A stretch of 64,000 bases of DNA, from positions 124,001 through 188,000 of the forward strand of contig NZ_MCUW01000012.1 of NCBI RefSeq assembly GCF_002873335.1, in the 5' to 3' direction. The first letter of the stretch is position 1. Every line of letters starts with the position of its first letter. Positions 55,990 to 64,000 of this stretch are shown piece after piece. Origin of the DNA: Vibrio sp. 10N.286.49.B1 (GTDB taxonomy: Bacteria; Pseudomonadota; Gammaproteobacteria; Enterobacterales; Vibrionaceae). A program made the position numbers and the translations under genes. Below the pieces are notes generated by a model that made no database searches, was not told where the DNA came from, and saw only the letters and a program-made list of their open reading frames with translations.

Positions 55990-56931
55990 CTATATAAATC
56001 GCTGGTATATTCGATTAACCGACATGGTAAAAGTCTCAACATCTGAAGGGTCTGGCGTTGCCATCAAACCATATCTTTGCAGCACCTCAATAAGCTTCCA
56101 AGGAGTCACGGTTTCATTGCCCACAATTTCTGCATGCCCCGCATGCACAGTGATTGCCTGACCTTGCACTGAGCGGTCAACCCTAGATTTAGATTGCTCT
56201 GTAAGGGAAAACACGTAGTCATCTTTTATACACTGGCCATTCGCGTCTTGGATCCGACACGTGTTGACTTCATCTGTTTTAATGATTAGGTGACGGTCCA
56301 GTTGTGGCAACAACTCTCCAGGCATTTCAATAAATTCCGCCTGCGGTGGAATATCAAGATATTTTGCGCCAGTTACCGCATAACAAATCGCATCGACTAT
56401 CCCGAGTGAAGCCACTCTCAACCAAGTAGTGCCGCAATGAGACGCAACTTCAATGCCTTTAAATGGCGCGGATATTGTCGCAATCTCTAGAGGGTGATGA
56501 ATGATATGTTTACCATCTGAGTCATGGTCAGTAGCGGCTCGTCGAGTGATCAACCCTCCTTGACTATGCCCTAAGACCGTTAGTTTTTGATCACCTAGTA
56601 CTGGGCTTAGTGTATTAGCTGCATCAATTAGATCAGCTGCAACGTCATCTAATCTGCGTCTATCGTCATATTCAAAACAAGCCGTCTGTTGCCCTAATTC
56701 CGCATAGACTTCCGATAGTGCCTTAAATTGCCCTTCGGACGCGAAACAACCATGAACAATCAACACCAAAGGTTCATTCTTGCTTAGCCGCAGAGGCTCA
56801 CTTGCACTACCGCACGAACGCACGGTTTGCTCAGGAAATAGGGTCGAAAGATCCACCGTCTCTGCATGAACACTTGAAATCATGCTAATCGCTACTGCAG
56901 TGCAAGTCGCCCAACGACGCCACTTTACCAT
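55990..56931 (-). CDS. Secreted alpha/beta hydrolase, lipase/esterase-like
   Basis: 313-aa exported protein with signal peptide (cleavage after SSVHA). Nucleophile elbow GHSQGGLI near residues 120-127, oxyanion region LVIHGCFASEGQ near 53-64, and four Cys residues that could form disulfides in the mature protein. This is the triacylglycerol lipase/PGAP1-like layout. Substrate unknown. Confidence 0.82.
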   Translation of the reverse strand: MVKWRRWATCTAVAISMISSVHAETVDLSTLFPEQTVRSCGSASEPLRLSKNEPLVLIVHGCFASEGQFKALSEVYAELGQQTACFEYDDRRRLDDVAADLIDAANTLSPVLGDQKLTVLGHSQGGLITRRAATDHDSDGKHIIHHPLEIATISAPFKGIEVASHCGTTWLRVASLGIVDAICYAVTGAKYLDIPPQAEFIEMPGELLPQLDRHLIIKTDEVNTCRIQDANGQCIKDDYVFSLTEQSKSRVDRSVQGQAITVHAGHAEIVGNETVTPWKLIEVLQRYGLMATPDPSDVETFTMSVNRIYQRFI

Positions 56932-57273
56932 GCTCCCCTCCTTGGGTTACTTTCAAGCTCTCATTAGAACCGTTTCAATATGATTGAAGTAATAATGCCA
57001 CCAAAAGCATCATTAGTAACGACGGTTTCATCATAAAAAGCAACGTCCTAATCAATTTTCAGATTATTAGACTATCAATATCGCGAATATTGATCACACC
57101 TCGAGTAAATTTGAGCTTTTGTTATCGTTGAAAAGATGACGACGAATCATCTCATCGTGCTGCGAGGAATTCCGATGAGAATTACGGATAACGGCTTTAG
57201 ACCACTCCGTAAAAAGCCGAGAAGCAAAGTATCTCGGCTTAAACTGTAACTTTCTATCTAGTTCAGAGGTGAT
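56932..57273. other. Intergenic region between the hydrolase and amidase genes
   Basis: 340 bp without a gene. It contains the amidase terminator and presumably the promoter of the hydrolase gene. Confidence 0.5.
57214..57240 (-). terminator. Terminator of the amidase gene
   Basis: AAGCCGAGA pairs with TCTCGGCTT across a 9-nt loop. On the minus strand the stem is followed by a T-run. It lies 33 bp after the amidase stop. Confidence 0.85.
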
Positions 57274-58410
57274 TTATTTAGGCGTGATGTCTTGTATTGC
57301 TTGTACCTTATTGATGTCTAAAGGCAAGTGACGAATCGCCTTATCATCAGTAGTAAAATCTATTTTGGTTAAGTCAATCATACGTAATTGACGATTGTGT
57401 TGCGTATGATAGTAATACTTTAGGTTGTGGCTATCGGCAACCGAAGTCCAGATAGTAGAGCTTCGCATCCCTTCTAACCCTTCAAGATCAGCCTGTGGTC
57501 CTTCAGCCGCGCCGAGCGGTAGATTAAAATTATCCATAATTCGCAATACCTCATACAAAGCTTCTTCACTATTAGGTAGGTTCCTTGCCGTTTGACTATA
57601 AGCGGTTGCACGTACAAATCGAGAAGGGGGCGTAAAATCACCCGGCAAACCAAGGAAGCCACTTCCAGCACCAATTGGTGCTAAGTTTACATCTTGCTCG
57701 CCTTTAGTCAGTGTTTTGGTTGCATGATCTATTGGCGTTAATCCAACATAATTGCGTAGATTGGTCATATGCCAGTCGAAACTTGGACTATTGGTCATGA
57801 CACGCAATGGATTATCAAAAATGTTCAGTTTGCCATCAAGGTATTCGACAACAATGGCTTGTCCGCTTGGTTCAATAATAGTGAGATGAATAGGGGCAGC
57901 TATGCCACCAATTGATGGCTCTGGTGTTCCAACAACACGTATGTCTTTTAGGCCACTTTTCACTTCATCAATTGTCGCAAAAGACGTCAATAGATAGTTG
58001 GCCAATTCAAGTTCGCTGACCGTTTTATCCGCTTGAGAAGCATCAAATTCTTGGAACTGAGCAAATCCTGGCAAGTATAAAACCCCAACGATTAATCCCT
58101 TCTCATTCATACCATCGGTTAAGTAGTCTTTCTCCAATGCATCTAGTGCAACAACACCATATTTTGCCTTCCATTTCATGCCGTTTCTCCCTTCCGGGGT
58201 AGAGGCTTGAAACTCATGTCCTTGCGGCACGATGGCAACGCGAGAATTAAGGTCAAACGCCCCCCACTCCATCGTGCGGCCATAGACCACCGAGCCGTCG
58301 TTTGCTTGCAAGGCAATGCTAGTGCACGCAAGGGCGCCGCCAAAGTGAAGAGCTGGAATAAGCATGGTCATAGACAATACTTTGCTGGCTGTTTTTCTTA
58401 AAATGTTCAT
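57274..58410 (-). CDS. Choloylglycine hydrolase/penicillin V acylase-family amidase
   Basis: 378-aa Ntn hydrolase. The signal peptide (ending GGALA) exposes Cys as the N-terminal nucleophile: CTSIALQANDGSVVYGRTMEWG, with the family Arg in GRTMEWG and the Asn in VMTNSPSFDWH. The family cleaves linear amides: penicillin V, conjugated bile acids and, in some Gram-negative members, acyl-homoserine lactones. Periplasmic location. The true substrate cannot be told from sequence. A LysR regulator is divergent 223 bp away. Confidence 0.9.
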   Translation of the reverse strand: MNILRKTASKVLSMTMLIPALHFGGALACTSIALQANDGSVVYGRTMEWGAFDLNSRVAIVPQGHEFQASTPEGRNGMKWKAKYGVVALDALEKDYLTDGMNEKGLIVGVLYLPGFAQFQEFDASQADKTVSELELANYLLTSFATIDEVKSGLKDIRVVGTPEPSIGGIAAPIHLTIIEPSGQAIVVEYLDGKLNIFDNPLRVMTNSPSFDWHMTNLRNYVGLTPIDHATKTLTKGEQDVNLAPIGAGSGFLGLPGDFTPPSRFVRATAYSQTARNLPNSEEALYEVLRIMDNFNLPLGAAEGPQADLEGLEGMRSSTIWTSVADSHNLKYYYHTQHNRQLRMIDLTKIDFTTDDKAIRHLPLDINKVQAIQDITPK

Positions 58411-58633
58411 TAGTTTCCTTATTGCAGGTACACGCTTACTTCATTTATTGGATAAAGGTATATTTTGGTTTTTCAGTCTGGATGATGACAGACTCGGTGG
58501 TGACTATTGTGTCATCCAGCGCTAGAGAGATGCGGTTGACACTTCTTGTAATATCAGTGAGAAAAATATCAAAGCTTTAAATACATTAACAATGCATTAT
58601 GATAGGTAAAACCAAACATTATTGAGGGTAAGC

Positions 58634-59524
58634 ATGTTTTCATATGAACACCTAGCTGCTTATTGTGCGACTTTCGAGGAAGGGAGTTACAGTAAGGCAG
58701 GGAGGAAACTAAACAAAGAACGCACAACGGTTCGAGAGCAAATAAAAATACTGGAAGATACCTTCAATGTTGAATTGTTTTATATCGAGGGGAAGAAAGC
58801 AATTCCCACCCAAGAGGCCGAATCCTTGTACCGTCAGGCGAAAGTTCTGGTTAAAAATAGTCAGCTACTTTATGAGCGAATGCAGGACGCGTACAAAAAG
58901 CAACTTGAAGTACTGACGGTTTACCATGATGCTCTCGTACCTAGCTCTTTAATTGCAGAAATAAACCAGTTGGTACGGGCACAAATTCCGGGCATGCGGC
59001 TAAATTGGCTACAACGGAATCGTGATGAAGTGCTCGATATACTGGCAAGAGATACGTCGTCTATTGCCATTATGCAAAGTAAGTTAAAGAGCTTACCGGA
59101 ACATTCATTTCGATATATAAACTTGGGTACAAGCCTGCATAACGTTTATTGTCATTCCGGTCACACGCTGGCTAACACTAAGAATGTTCATCTCGACGAG
59201 CTTGAAATGACGACACAGTATCTCAGTGAAAATCACCATAATAGCAATCCCGAGTTGTTTTCAATTTCAACTGACCTCAGACTCGTAAGTAGCACAGAGG
59301 TTCTCCTGGAGTTACTTCAGCATGATGGTTGGTCAATCCTGAGCAAATCATTGGCTGACCCGTTGGTAAAACAAGGTGTACTCGTCGAAATCTCCGTCAA
59401 TGAGTTGGTAAATTCGCTGCGAATCCCACTCTCGTTTTATTGCCCACCTAGGCTAGAAGGTTTTCACGAAATTCAGGTCCTCGAAGAAATTTTAATCCAT
59501 TATGCGAAAGCAGGGTTTACGTAA
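58634..59524 (+). CDS. LysR-family transcriptional regulator
   Basis: 296-aa regulator from the ATG after GAGGGTAAGC; a TTG 12 nt upstream is in frame. The HTH is YEHLAAYCATFEEGSYSKAGRKLNKERTTVREQIKILED (read in pieces, residues 3-42), a somewhat diverged LTTR head. The effector domain is recognisable but poorly conserved. Its divergent arrangement suggests control of the amidase gene. Confidence 0.82.
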   Translation: MFSYEHLAAYCATFEEGSYSKAGRKLNKERTTVREQIKILEDTFNVELFYIEGKKAIPTQEAESLYRQAKVLVKNSQLLYERMQDAYKKQLEVLTVYHDALVPSSLIAEINQLVRAQIPGMRLNWLQRNRDEVLDILARDTSSIAIMQSKLKSLPEHSFRYINLGTSLHNVYCHSGHTLANTKNVHLDELEMTTQYLSENHHNSNPELFSISTDLRLVSSTEVLLELLQHDGWSILSKSLADPLVKQGVLVEISVNELVNSLRIPLSFYCPPRLEGFHEIQVLEEILIHYAKAGFT

Positions 59525-59715
59525 AACGGGGGCTCCGCCTAAAGGTGGGCGCTCAAAACTCGCTGCCAGAGCGCCACTGAGCAATGCAAAAGTTCTTCAC
59601 TCTTAACTGAACGTCACCAAGGAAGTGTCACGCGTTATCGTGTCTAGCTTATGCGTTTTTTGTTAAGCATATAGAGAAGTGAATAGGGTTGAAAATTGAA
59701 GCAGTAGGCACGCTT

Positions 59716-59745
59716 AAAAAAGCTGAGAAGGAAAACTCCTCAGCT
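59716..59745 (-). terminator. Terminator of the amino acid ABC transporter operon
   Basis: AGCTGAG pairs with CTCAGCT (two further inner pairs, one mismatch). A T-run follows on the minus strand. It is about 70 bp after the ATPase stop. Confidence 0.7.
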
Positions 59746-59812
59746 AATTAAAGGTTATAGACGTAATAACATCCACGCCGTTGTGCTTTTAGCTTAAACG
59801 TATTAATGCTGA

Positions 59813-60538
59813 TTAAAGAACCTTAGAGAGGAACTGCTTGAGTCTAGGGTTACTTGGATGGTCAAAAAAGGCTTCTGGACTATCTGAAACCAGAAGTTCA
59901 CCGTCTTCCATAAACAGCACTCGATCCGCGACCTCTTTAGCAAAGCCCATCTCATGAGTCACCACAACCATAGTCATACCATCAGCTGCTAGCCCTTTCA
60001 TCACATCTAGAACTTCTCCAACCATTTCAGGGTCCAAAGCAGAGGTAGGCTCATCAAAAAGCATGATGTTAGGCTGCATAGCAAGTGCACGCGCTATCGC
60101 CACACGTTGTTGTTGACCGCCAGACAGGTGATTAGGGTAATTGTCCATTCGATCAGCTAACCCGACCTTTTCTAATATTATCTTTGCCTCTTTTTCCACC
60201 TCAGTCTTCCCTCGTTTGGCGACTTTAAGTGGGGCTAACATGACATTGCCAAGCGCAGTTTTGTGAGGGAAAAGATTAAAACTTTGAAATACCATGCCAA
60301 CTTCTTCACGCAAGGTGTTGATGTTGGTCTGCTTGTCATACATGTCGGTGCCATCAACCGTTATTGATCCGCTGCTGATGGTCTCAAGCTGATTCAATGC
60401 TCGCAAAAAGGTCGACTTTCCGGAGCCTGATGGGCCGACGACTACGACTACCTCACCGCGCCTTACGGTGACGGTGACATCTTTCAAAGCATGGCAACCA
60501 TTGGGGTAGACCTTGTTAATCTTGTCGGCGACGATCAT
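59813..60538 (-). CDS. Polar amino acid ABC transporter ATP-binding protein (GlnQ-like)
   Basis: 241-aa ATPase: Walker [10 protein letters not shown], signature [15 protein letters not shown], Walker [15 protein letters not shown], switch His in VVTHEMGFA, as in GlnQ/HisP. The ATG at 60538 has AAGGCGAGG upstream. A GTG at 60565 overlapping the permease stop is the alternative. Third gene of the operon. Confidence 0.93.
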   Translation of the reverse strand: MIVADKINKVYPNGCHALKDVTVTVRRGEVVVVVGPSGSGKSTFLRALNQLETISSGSITVDGTDMYDKQTNINTLREEVGMVFQSFNLFPHKTALGNVMLAPLKVAKRGKTEVEKEAKIILEKVGLADRMDNYPNHLSGGQQQRVAIARALAMQPNIMLFDEPTSALDPEMVGEVLDVMKGLAADGMTMVVVTHEMGFAKEVADRVLFMEDGELLVSDSPEAFFDHPSNPRLKQFLSKVL

Positions 60539-60557
60539 GTCCTCGCCTTGATAATCT

Positions 60558-61505
60558 CTAGTCACTAGCGGATAACCTCTTTTCTAGCATTTGAATTGCC
60601 CATGAAAGTGAGCTGGTGAGGACTAAGTACAGTATTGCTACAGTAAACCACACTTCAAACGGAGCAAAGCTGCCACTGACAACTTCTCGACCTGCTTTCG
60701 TAAGGTCAGTAATCGAAATAACCGAAACCAACGAAGAATCTTTGATTAGGTTAATGAACTGGCCTGCTAGCGGGGGCAACGTCCGTTTAAATGCCTGCGG
60801 TAGGATGACGTAAACCATGGCTTTGACATAGTTCATCCCCAAAGAGCGGGCTGCCTCCATCTGACCTTTGGGGATCGCTTGAATACCAGCTCGAATGATT
60901 TCAGCAACATAAGCTGCGGTGAAAACAGAGAGGGCAATCACTCCGGACGTGAAGCGCTCTAGGTCTAATACCGTGCCAATAAAGAAGTACACGATAAAAA
61001 TCTGGACTAATAAAGGCGTACCTCGAATCAACTCGATATAGGTAATTGCCAACTTCTTCAACGCTATGTTGGAGGATATCCGCATTAAACCAATAAACAA
61101 GCCGATAAAAATGGCGAAAAATAGCGACCAAAGAGAGATTTGAATCGTGACAATCAGGCCTTCGGTCAAGGGACCTATCCGCCATTCTGTTGCCCCAGCT
61201 AGCTGATCACCTTCGAAGATTAGATCACCTTCGTACGCGGTGATGTTCTCAAACTGACTAAGGTTAAGTAACTCTTCTCCCGACAACGACTCAAGAACCA
61301 ATTGGCCATCACCGTTTAATGCGATATTGCCATCTTCTGGAGCAGAAATTGCCGAAGCCGAGTTATCAAAGATGTAGGGAACAACACGCTCCCAGTTCCA
61401 GTTATAGTCTATGCGTTTACCTGACAAATATACCAACCCACATAAACAGGCGATAATAAGTAGGAAAACGCCATTCCAGAGAATGGGTTTTTCTCTATTT
61501 TGCAT
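60558..61505 (-). CDS. Polar amino acid ABC transporter permease
   Basis: 315-aa permease with the His/Glu/Gln/Arg motif at [17 protein letters not shown] and coupling loop [23 protein letters not shown]. After the first membrane segment there is an unusually long periplasmic stretch (about residues 30-105) rich in Gly/Glu/Leu before the core. Start at ATG 61505; a TTG 6 nt upstream is in frame. Amino acid specificity unknown. Confidence 0.9.
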   Translation of the reverse strand: MQNREKPILWNGVFLLIIACLCGLVYLSGKRIDYNWNWERVVPYIFDNSASAISAPEDGNIALNGDGQLVLESLSGEELLNLSQFENITAYEGDLIFEGDQLAGATEWRIGPLTEGLIVTIQISLWSLFFAIFIGLFIGLMRISSNIALKKLAITYIELIRGTPLLVQIFIVYFFIGTVLDLERFTSGVIALSVFTAAYVAEIIRAGIQAIPKGQMEAARSLGMNYVKAMVYVILPQAFKRTLPPLAGQFINLIKDSSLVSVISITDLTKAGREVVSGSFAPFEVWFTVAILYLVLTSSLSWAIQMLEKRLSASD

Positions 61506-61615
61506 GGTCAATTCTCAAATACAGCGAGGAGAAGGAGGAAGTAGCCTAAATGAATACGATTTAGGCTACTCTAACCGACGAATATGGTTGTTTGTGATAA
61601 GGCGCTAACGAGTAT

Positions 61616-62422
61616 TTATTGAACTTGTTTTAACCAAGCATCACTCTTGAACCATTTGTCATAAATTCGATCGTAGGTGCCATCACCCTTGATTTGGCGT
61701 AGGTAGCCGTTCAAGAAGTTAAGAAAGTCCGGATCGCCTTGACGTACAGCCCAGCCAAGAGGCTCATATGTGAACGGTTCTTCGATATGAATTAATTGAC
61801 CTTTGTTTTCTGCACTATAAATAGCGTTGTAAGGTAAGTCATAAATAAATGCATCGGCTTTACCATTAATCACCTCTAATACCGCTTCTGACTGTGTTTC
61901 GTACAGATTAGTGGTCGCTTTTGGTAGATAACGTTTGATTGCCCCTTCACCAGTCGTACCAAGCTTAGTTACGACCGTATATTTCTCATCATTGAGGTCA
62001 CGGTAACTTGTCACTTTACCTTCAAGTTTCGGGCTAACCAAAATAGATTGACCGATAACGACATACGGGTCGGCGAAGTTAACCTGCATATTTCGCTGCG
62101 GAGTGATAGTCATACCACCCATAATCATGTGGCATTTTCCTGTCAGCAACGTTGGAATAATCCCATCCCATGCAGTGTTTACCGGCGTGTACTTAACACC
62201 CATTGCTCTGGCCATCTGTTTTCCAAGATCAATATCAAAACCGATGTACTGACCGTTTTTAGCCGTCATTTCGAATGGCATGTAACCTGCGTCAAAACAG
62301 ACACGCAACTCACCATCTTGAGTGATTTGTTGGAGTTGGCTAGTTGTGTTAGCCGAAGCGACATTGATGGTGGCTGTGGACGCGAGCGCAATAGCCGCGA
62401 CAGCGCGGAAGAAACGTTTCAT
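61616..62422 (-). CDS. Amino acid ABC transporter periplasmic binding protein
   Basis: 268-aa solute-binding protein, family 3. Start at MKRFFRAVAAI (AAGGATT upstream); signal cleavage near SASA or ASA-N. Motifs GELRVCFDAGYMPFEM, IGFDIDLGKQMA and MIMGGMTITPQRNMQVNFADPY are typical. Glutamine- or arginine-type ligand is likely. First gene of the three-gene operon. Confidence 0.93.
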   Translation of the reverse strand: MKRFFRAVAAIALASTATINVASANTTSQLQQITQDGELRVCFDAGYMPFEMTAKNGQYIGFDIDLGKQMARAMGVKYTPVNTAWDGIIPTLLTGKCHMIMGGMTITPQRNMQVNFADPYVVIGQSILVSPKLEGKVTSYRDLNDEKYTVVTKLGTTGEGAIKRYLPKATTNLYETQSEAVLEVINGKADAFIYDLPYNAIYSAENKGQLIHIEEPFTYEPLGWAVRQGDPDFLNFLNGYLRQIKGDGTYDRIYDKWFKSDAWLKQVQ

Positions 62423-63249
62423 AATGAATCCTTTCATTTTATGTTTTTTTAAAACTAGCCTTGATCAAACCTGAAAATAGACTAGTGCTACATGGTAACG
62501 TTATTACTTATATCAAAAATAACCGCCAAGGTAAAACAAGCATTAAAACGAAAGTTAAATAAATTGTATGAAAAAGCAACAAGATAGTTCTGAGTCAATG
62601 TACATGTGAATGTATCACCACCTTAAAGGAAACAATTAAAGAAATAGCGTCACCGATGCAGAAGTGAACACGGTTTGATTCAATATCAACACCGGCAACA
62701 CCCTTGTTAAAATGAATACTATCGTTAAAAAGAACATCATTATAATAACCTTCCAGTATAATTCTGCTCAATGCACAGGTTCCCAACCAAAACCAAAATT
62801 ATAGATGTTTACCTTTGCTGCCATTCCTCCGGTGAATCTAAGACTTCTTGCTGTGTTGGCCGTGGTATAGAGAAGACGCGTTTCACCATAAGTGCTGTTG
62901 TGATGACTCAATCACTGAACCGACGTTGCCCCGTGCTTACTGTGCTTGCTTGTGCCTACCCACATAACGCTCTCTCATCAATCCAAAAGGTCAGAGAACC
63001 ACACTGCTCGCAACAATAAGTCTTATGGCTAATAAAAAGATTATCGCAAATACACTCTAGTACTGGAGTGAGAACTGCGAGCAATGGCCACAAACCACGA
63101 CGGTAAGTAAATTGTCCAAAGCCGGTATTCGTTCACTTACTCGTAAGCTGCTAAAAAATTGATGAAAACAATGCCAATTACATTAGTAATACAAAATAGA
63201 ATTCAGTAAAATCTAACCATTCTTTTACTATCATTACGGTAGTACACCC
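62423..63249. other. Gene-poor region with transposon scar
   Basis: Apart from the IS5-type fragment, only a 63-codon minus-strand frame at 62595-62786 of unknown origin is visible. An unusual plus-strand stretch near 63070-63160 could be read as the end of a lost gene. Probably a site of past insertion and decay. Confidence 0.5.
62809..63060 (-). pseudogene. Decayed IS5-family transposase fragment (N-terminal part)
   Basis: Minus-strand translation gives CGSLTFWIDERALCG, then a TAG stop. In the same frame follow GQRRFSD, a TGA stop and VITTALMVKRVFSIP. These match, in order and spacing, the start of IS903/IS5-type transposases (RGSLTFWID, then FSDxAIxTALMxK and VFxLPLRALQGFIDS). The rest of the element is missing, no terminal repeats were seen, and it is not functional. 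Confidence 0.7.
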
Positions 63250-64000
63250 ATGAATTCCCGTAGTCATTTCGATATTTTGTGTTTTGTTGGCATTATGTTG
63301 CTCGCATTAAACTTGCGCGCGCCATTTACAAGCTTTGCACCATTAGTTGACCAGCTAATGAATGGACTTAACCTTTCTTCAAGCTTAATTGGTATTGTTA
63401 CTGCTTTACCATTGATCATGTTCGCCCTATTTTCGCCCCTGTGCCCGCGACTTATCAGCAAGATAGGCGTGGAGAAGGTACTGTGTTTAGCGTTGATGTT
63501 GATATTTTCGGGCGTGCTGATCCGTTCTTCAGGCTCGGTGATTGGCTTATACCTTGGCACCGCAAGTATTGGTATTGGTATCGCGTTTGGCAATGTGTCA
63601 CTGCCGGTCGTGGTAAAACTGTCTTTTGCTGCGCGTATTGGCGTGATGACCTCGTTGTATACGCTCACGATGGGAATCGGCGCGACAGCAAGCTCAGCTT
63701 TGATGGTACCTTTATCTTATTTAGCGTTTTGGGGCTTTGAGGGTTGGCAAATTGCGCTGATGTTTAATCTAGTGTTTCCGATACTGGCCTTTACCTATTG
63801 GGGACCTAAAGTCGGTCAATCTCGCACCAGTGTCATGAAAAAAACACACGCCCACTACCCGCTTCCCAAACTCATTAAGCAGCCAATGGCGTGGTTTATT
63901 ACCTTGGTACTTGGACTAAATTCTTTCACTTTTTATACATTAGCGGGCTGGATCCCTAAGATCCTTATCGATTGGTCATACAGTGAACTGCAGGCGGGGT
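63250..64000 (+). CDS. MFS transporter, CynX/NimT family (3' end cut by window)
   Basis: Inner-membrane transporter; the first 250 codons are present, with at least six hydrophobic segments. The N-terminus ILCFVGIMLLALNLRAPFTSFAPLV matches the CynX/NimT (cyanate/2-nitroimidazole) group, as does GIAFGNVSLPVVVK with SLYTLTMGIGATASSA. The RBS is weak. Substrate unknown. Confidence 0.88.
   Translation, partial: MNSRSHFDILCFVGIMLLALNLRAPFTSFAPLVDQLMNGLNLSSSLIGIVTALPLIMFALFSPLCPRLISKIGVEKVLCLALMLIFSGVLIRSSGSVIGLYLGTASIGIGIAFGNVSLPVVVKLSFAARIGVMTSLYTLTMGIGATASSALMVPLSYLAFWGFEGWQIALMFNLVFPILAFTYWGPKVGQSRTSVMKKTHAHYPLPKLIKQPMAWFITLVLGLNSFTFYTLAGWIPKILIDWSYSELQAG

Noticed and set aside
56965..56981. 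LacI-like half-site TTAGAACCGTTTCAA upstream of the secreted hydrolase
   Set aside because: Symmetry is poor and there is no functional link to the LacI regulon; likely chance.
62595..62786. 63-codon minus-strand frame
   Set aside because: Composition is protein-like in part, but there is no RBS, no known family and it sits in a decayed region. Left as uncertain.

Overview
The window comes from a marine gammaproteobacterium, most likely a Vibrionaceae member (Vibrio or Photobacterium). The basis is a pfa-type polyunsaturated fatty acid synthase, a taurine catabolism cluster, a glutamate decarboxylase, a cellobiose-type PTS, a Vibrio-like porin and moderate GC content. This was judged by eye from translated products; no database search was possible.

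Layout. 1-5973: the 5' two-fifths or so of pfaA (minus strand, running off the left edge), a divergent pfaE phosphopantetheinyl transferase, and a hotdog thioesterase resembling Orf6 of the Photobacterium profundum pfa locus. 6238-7434: a YbdG/MscS-type channel. 7600-14299: a tightly packed seven-gene minus-strand operon of exported and membrane proteins: two LPP20-like proteins, two FlgT/CsgG-reminiscent proteins, one further lipoprotein, an MltC-like lytic transglycosylase and a membrane-anchored protein. I do not recognise it as a described system, and it is the best candidate for something new. Its upstream region carries a CRP-like site and a long AT-rich inverted repeat.

15216-24774: a taurine module. 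alanine dehydrogenase, an SDR (probable sulfoacetaldehyde reductase), a TauE-type exporter and a MocR/TauR regulator face a taurine aminotransferase and TauABC. No sulfoacetaldehyde acetyltransferase (xsc) is present, so the predicted outcome is capture of taurine nitrogen with sulfoacetaldehyde reduced to isethionate and exported. 25020-28454: a tripartite tricarboxylate (TctCBA) transporter operon led by a small divergent protein. 28934-29324: a 56-codon single-TM ORF and a structured, terminator-ended segment.

29500-33590: glutamate decarboxylase with an AspT-family (AAEx) antiporter and a small membrane protein, a probable proton-consuming decarboxylation/antiport system that lacks a GadC-type partner. 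34028-40063: an octaheme cytochrome with TPRs, an arylsulfatase, a protein with a desulforedoxin-like N-terminus, and an outer-membrane beta-barrel. 40379-54313: a beta-glucoside/hexose region with LysR, GH1, BglK-type ROK kinase, fructokinase-type ROK, GntR-UTRA regulator, manA, an orphan PTS IIC, a celABC-like PTS operon with a second GH1, and a LacI regulator. Shared palindromic operators support two regulons: a GntR-type AACCATATGGTT site at two promoters, and LacI-type sites including a perfect 40-bp palindrome.

54520-64000: porin, secreted alpha/beta hydrolase, choloylglycine hydrolase-family amidase with a divergent LysR regulator, a polar amino acid ABC transporter, a decayed IS5-family transposase remnant, and the start of a CynX/NimT-type MFS transporter cut by the right edge. 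No rRNA, tRNA, CRISPR array or intact insertion sequence was seen.
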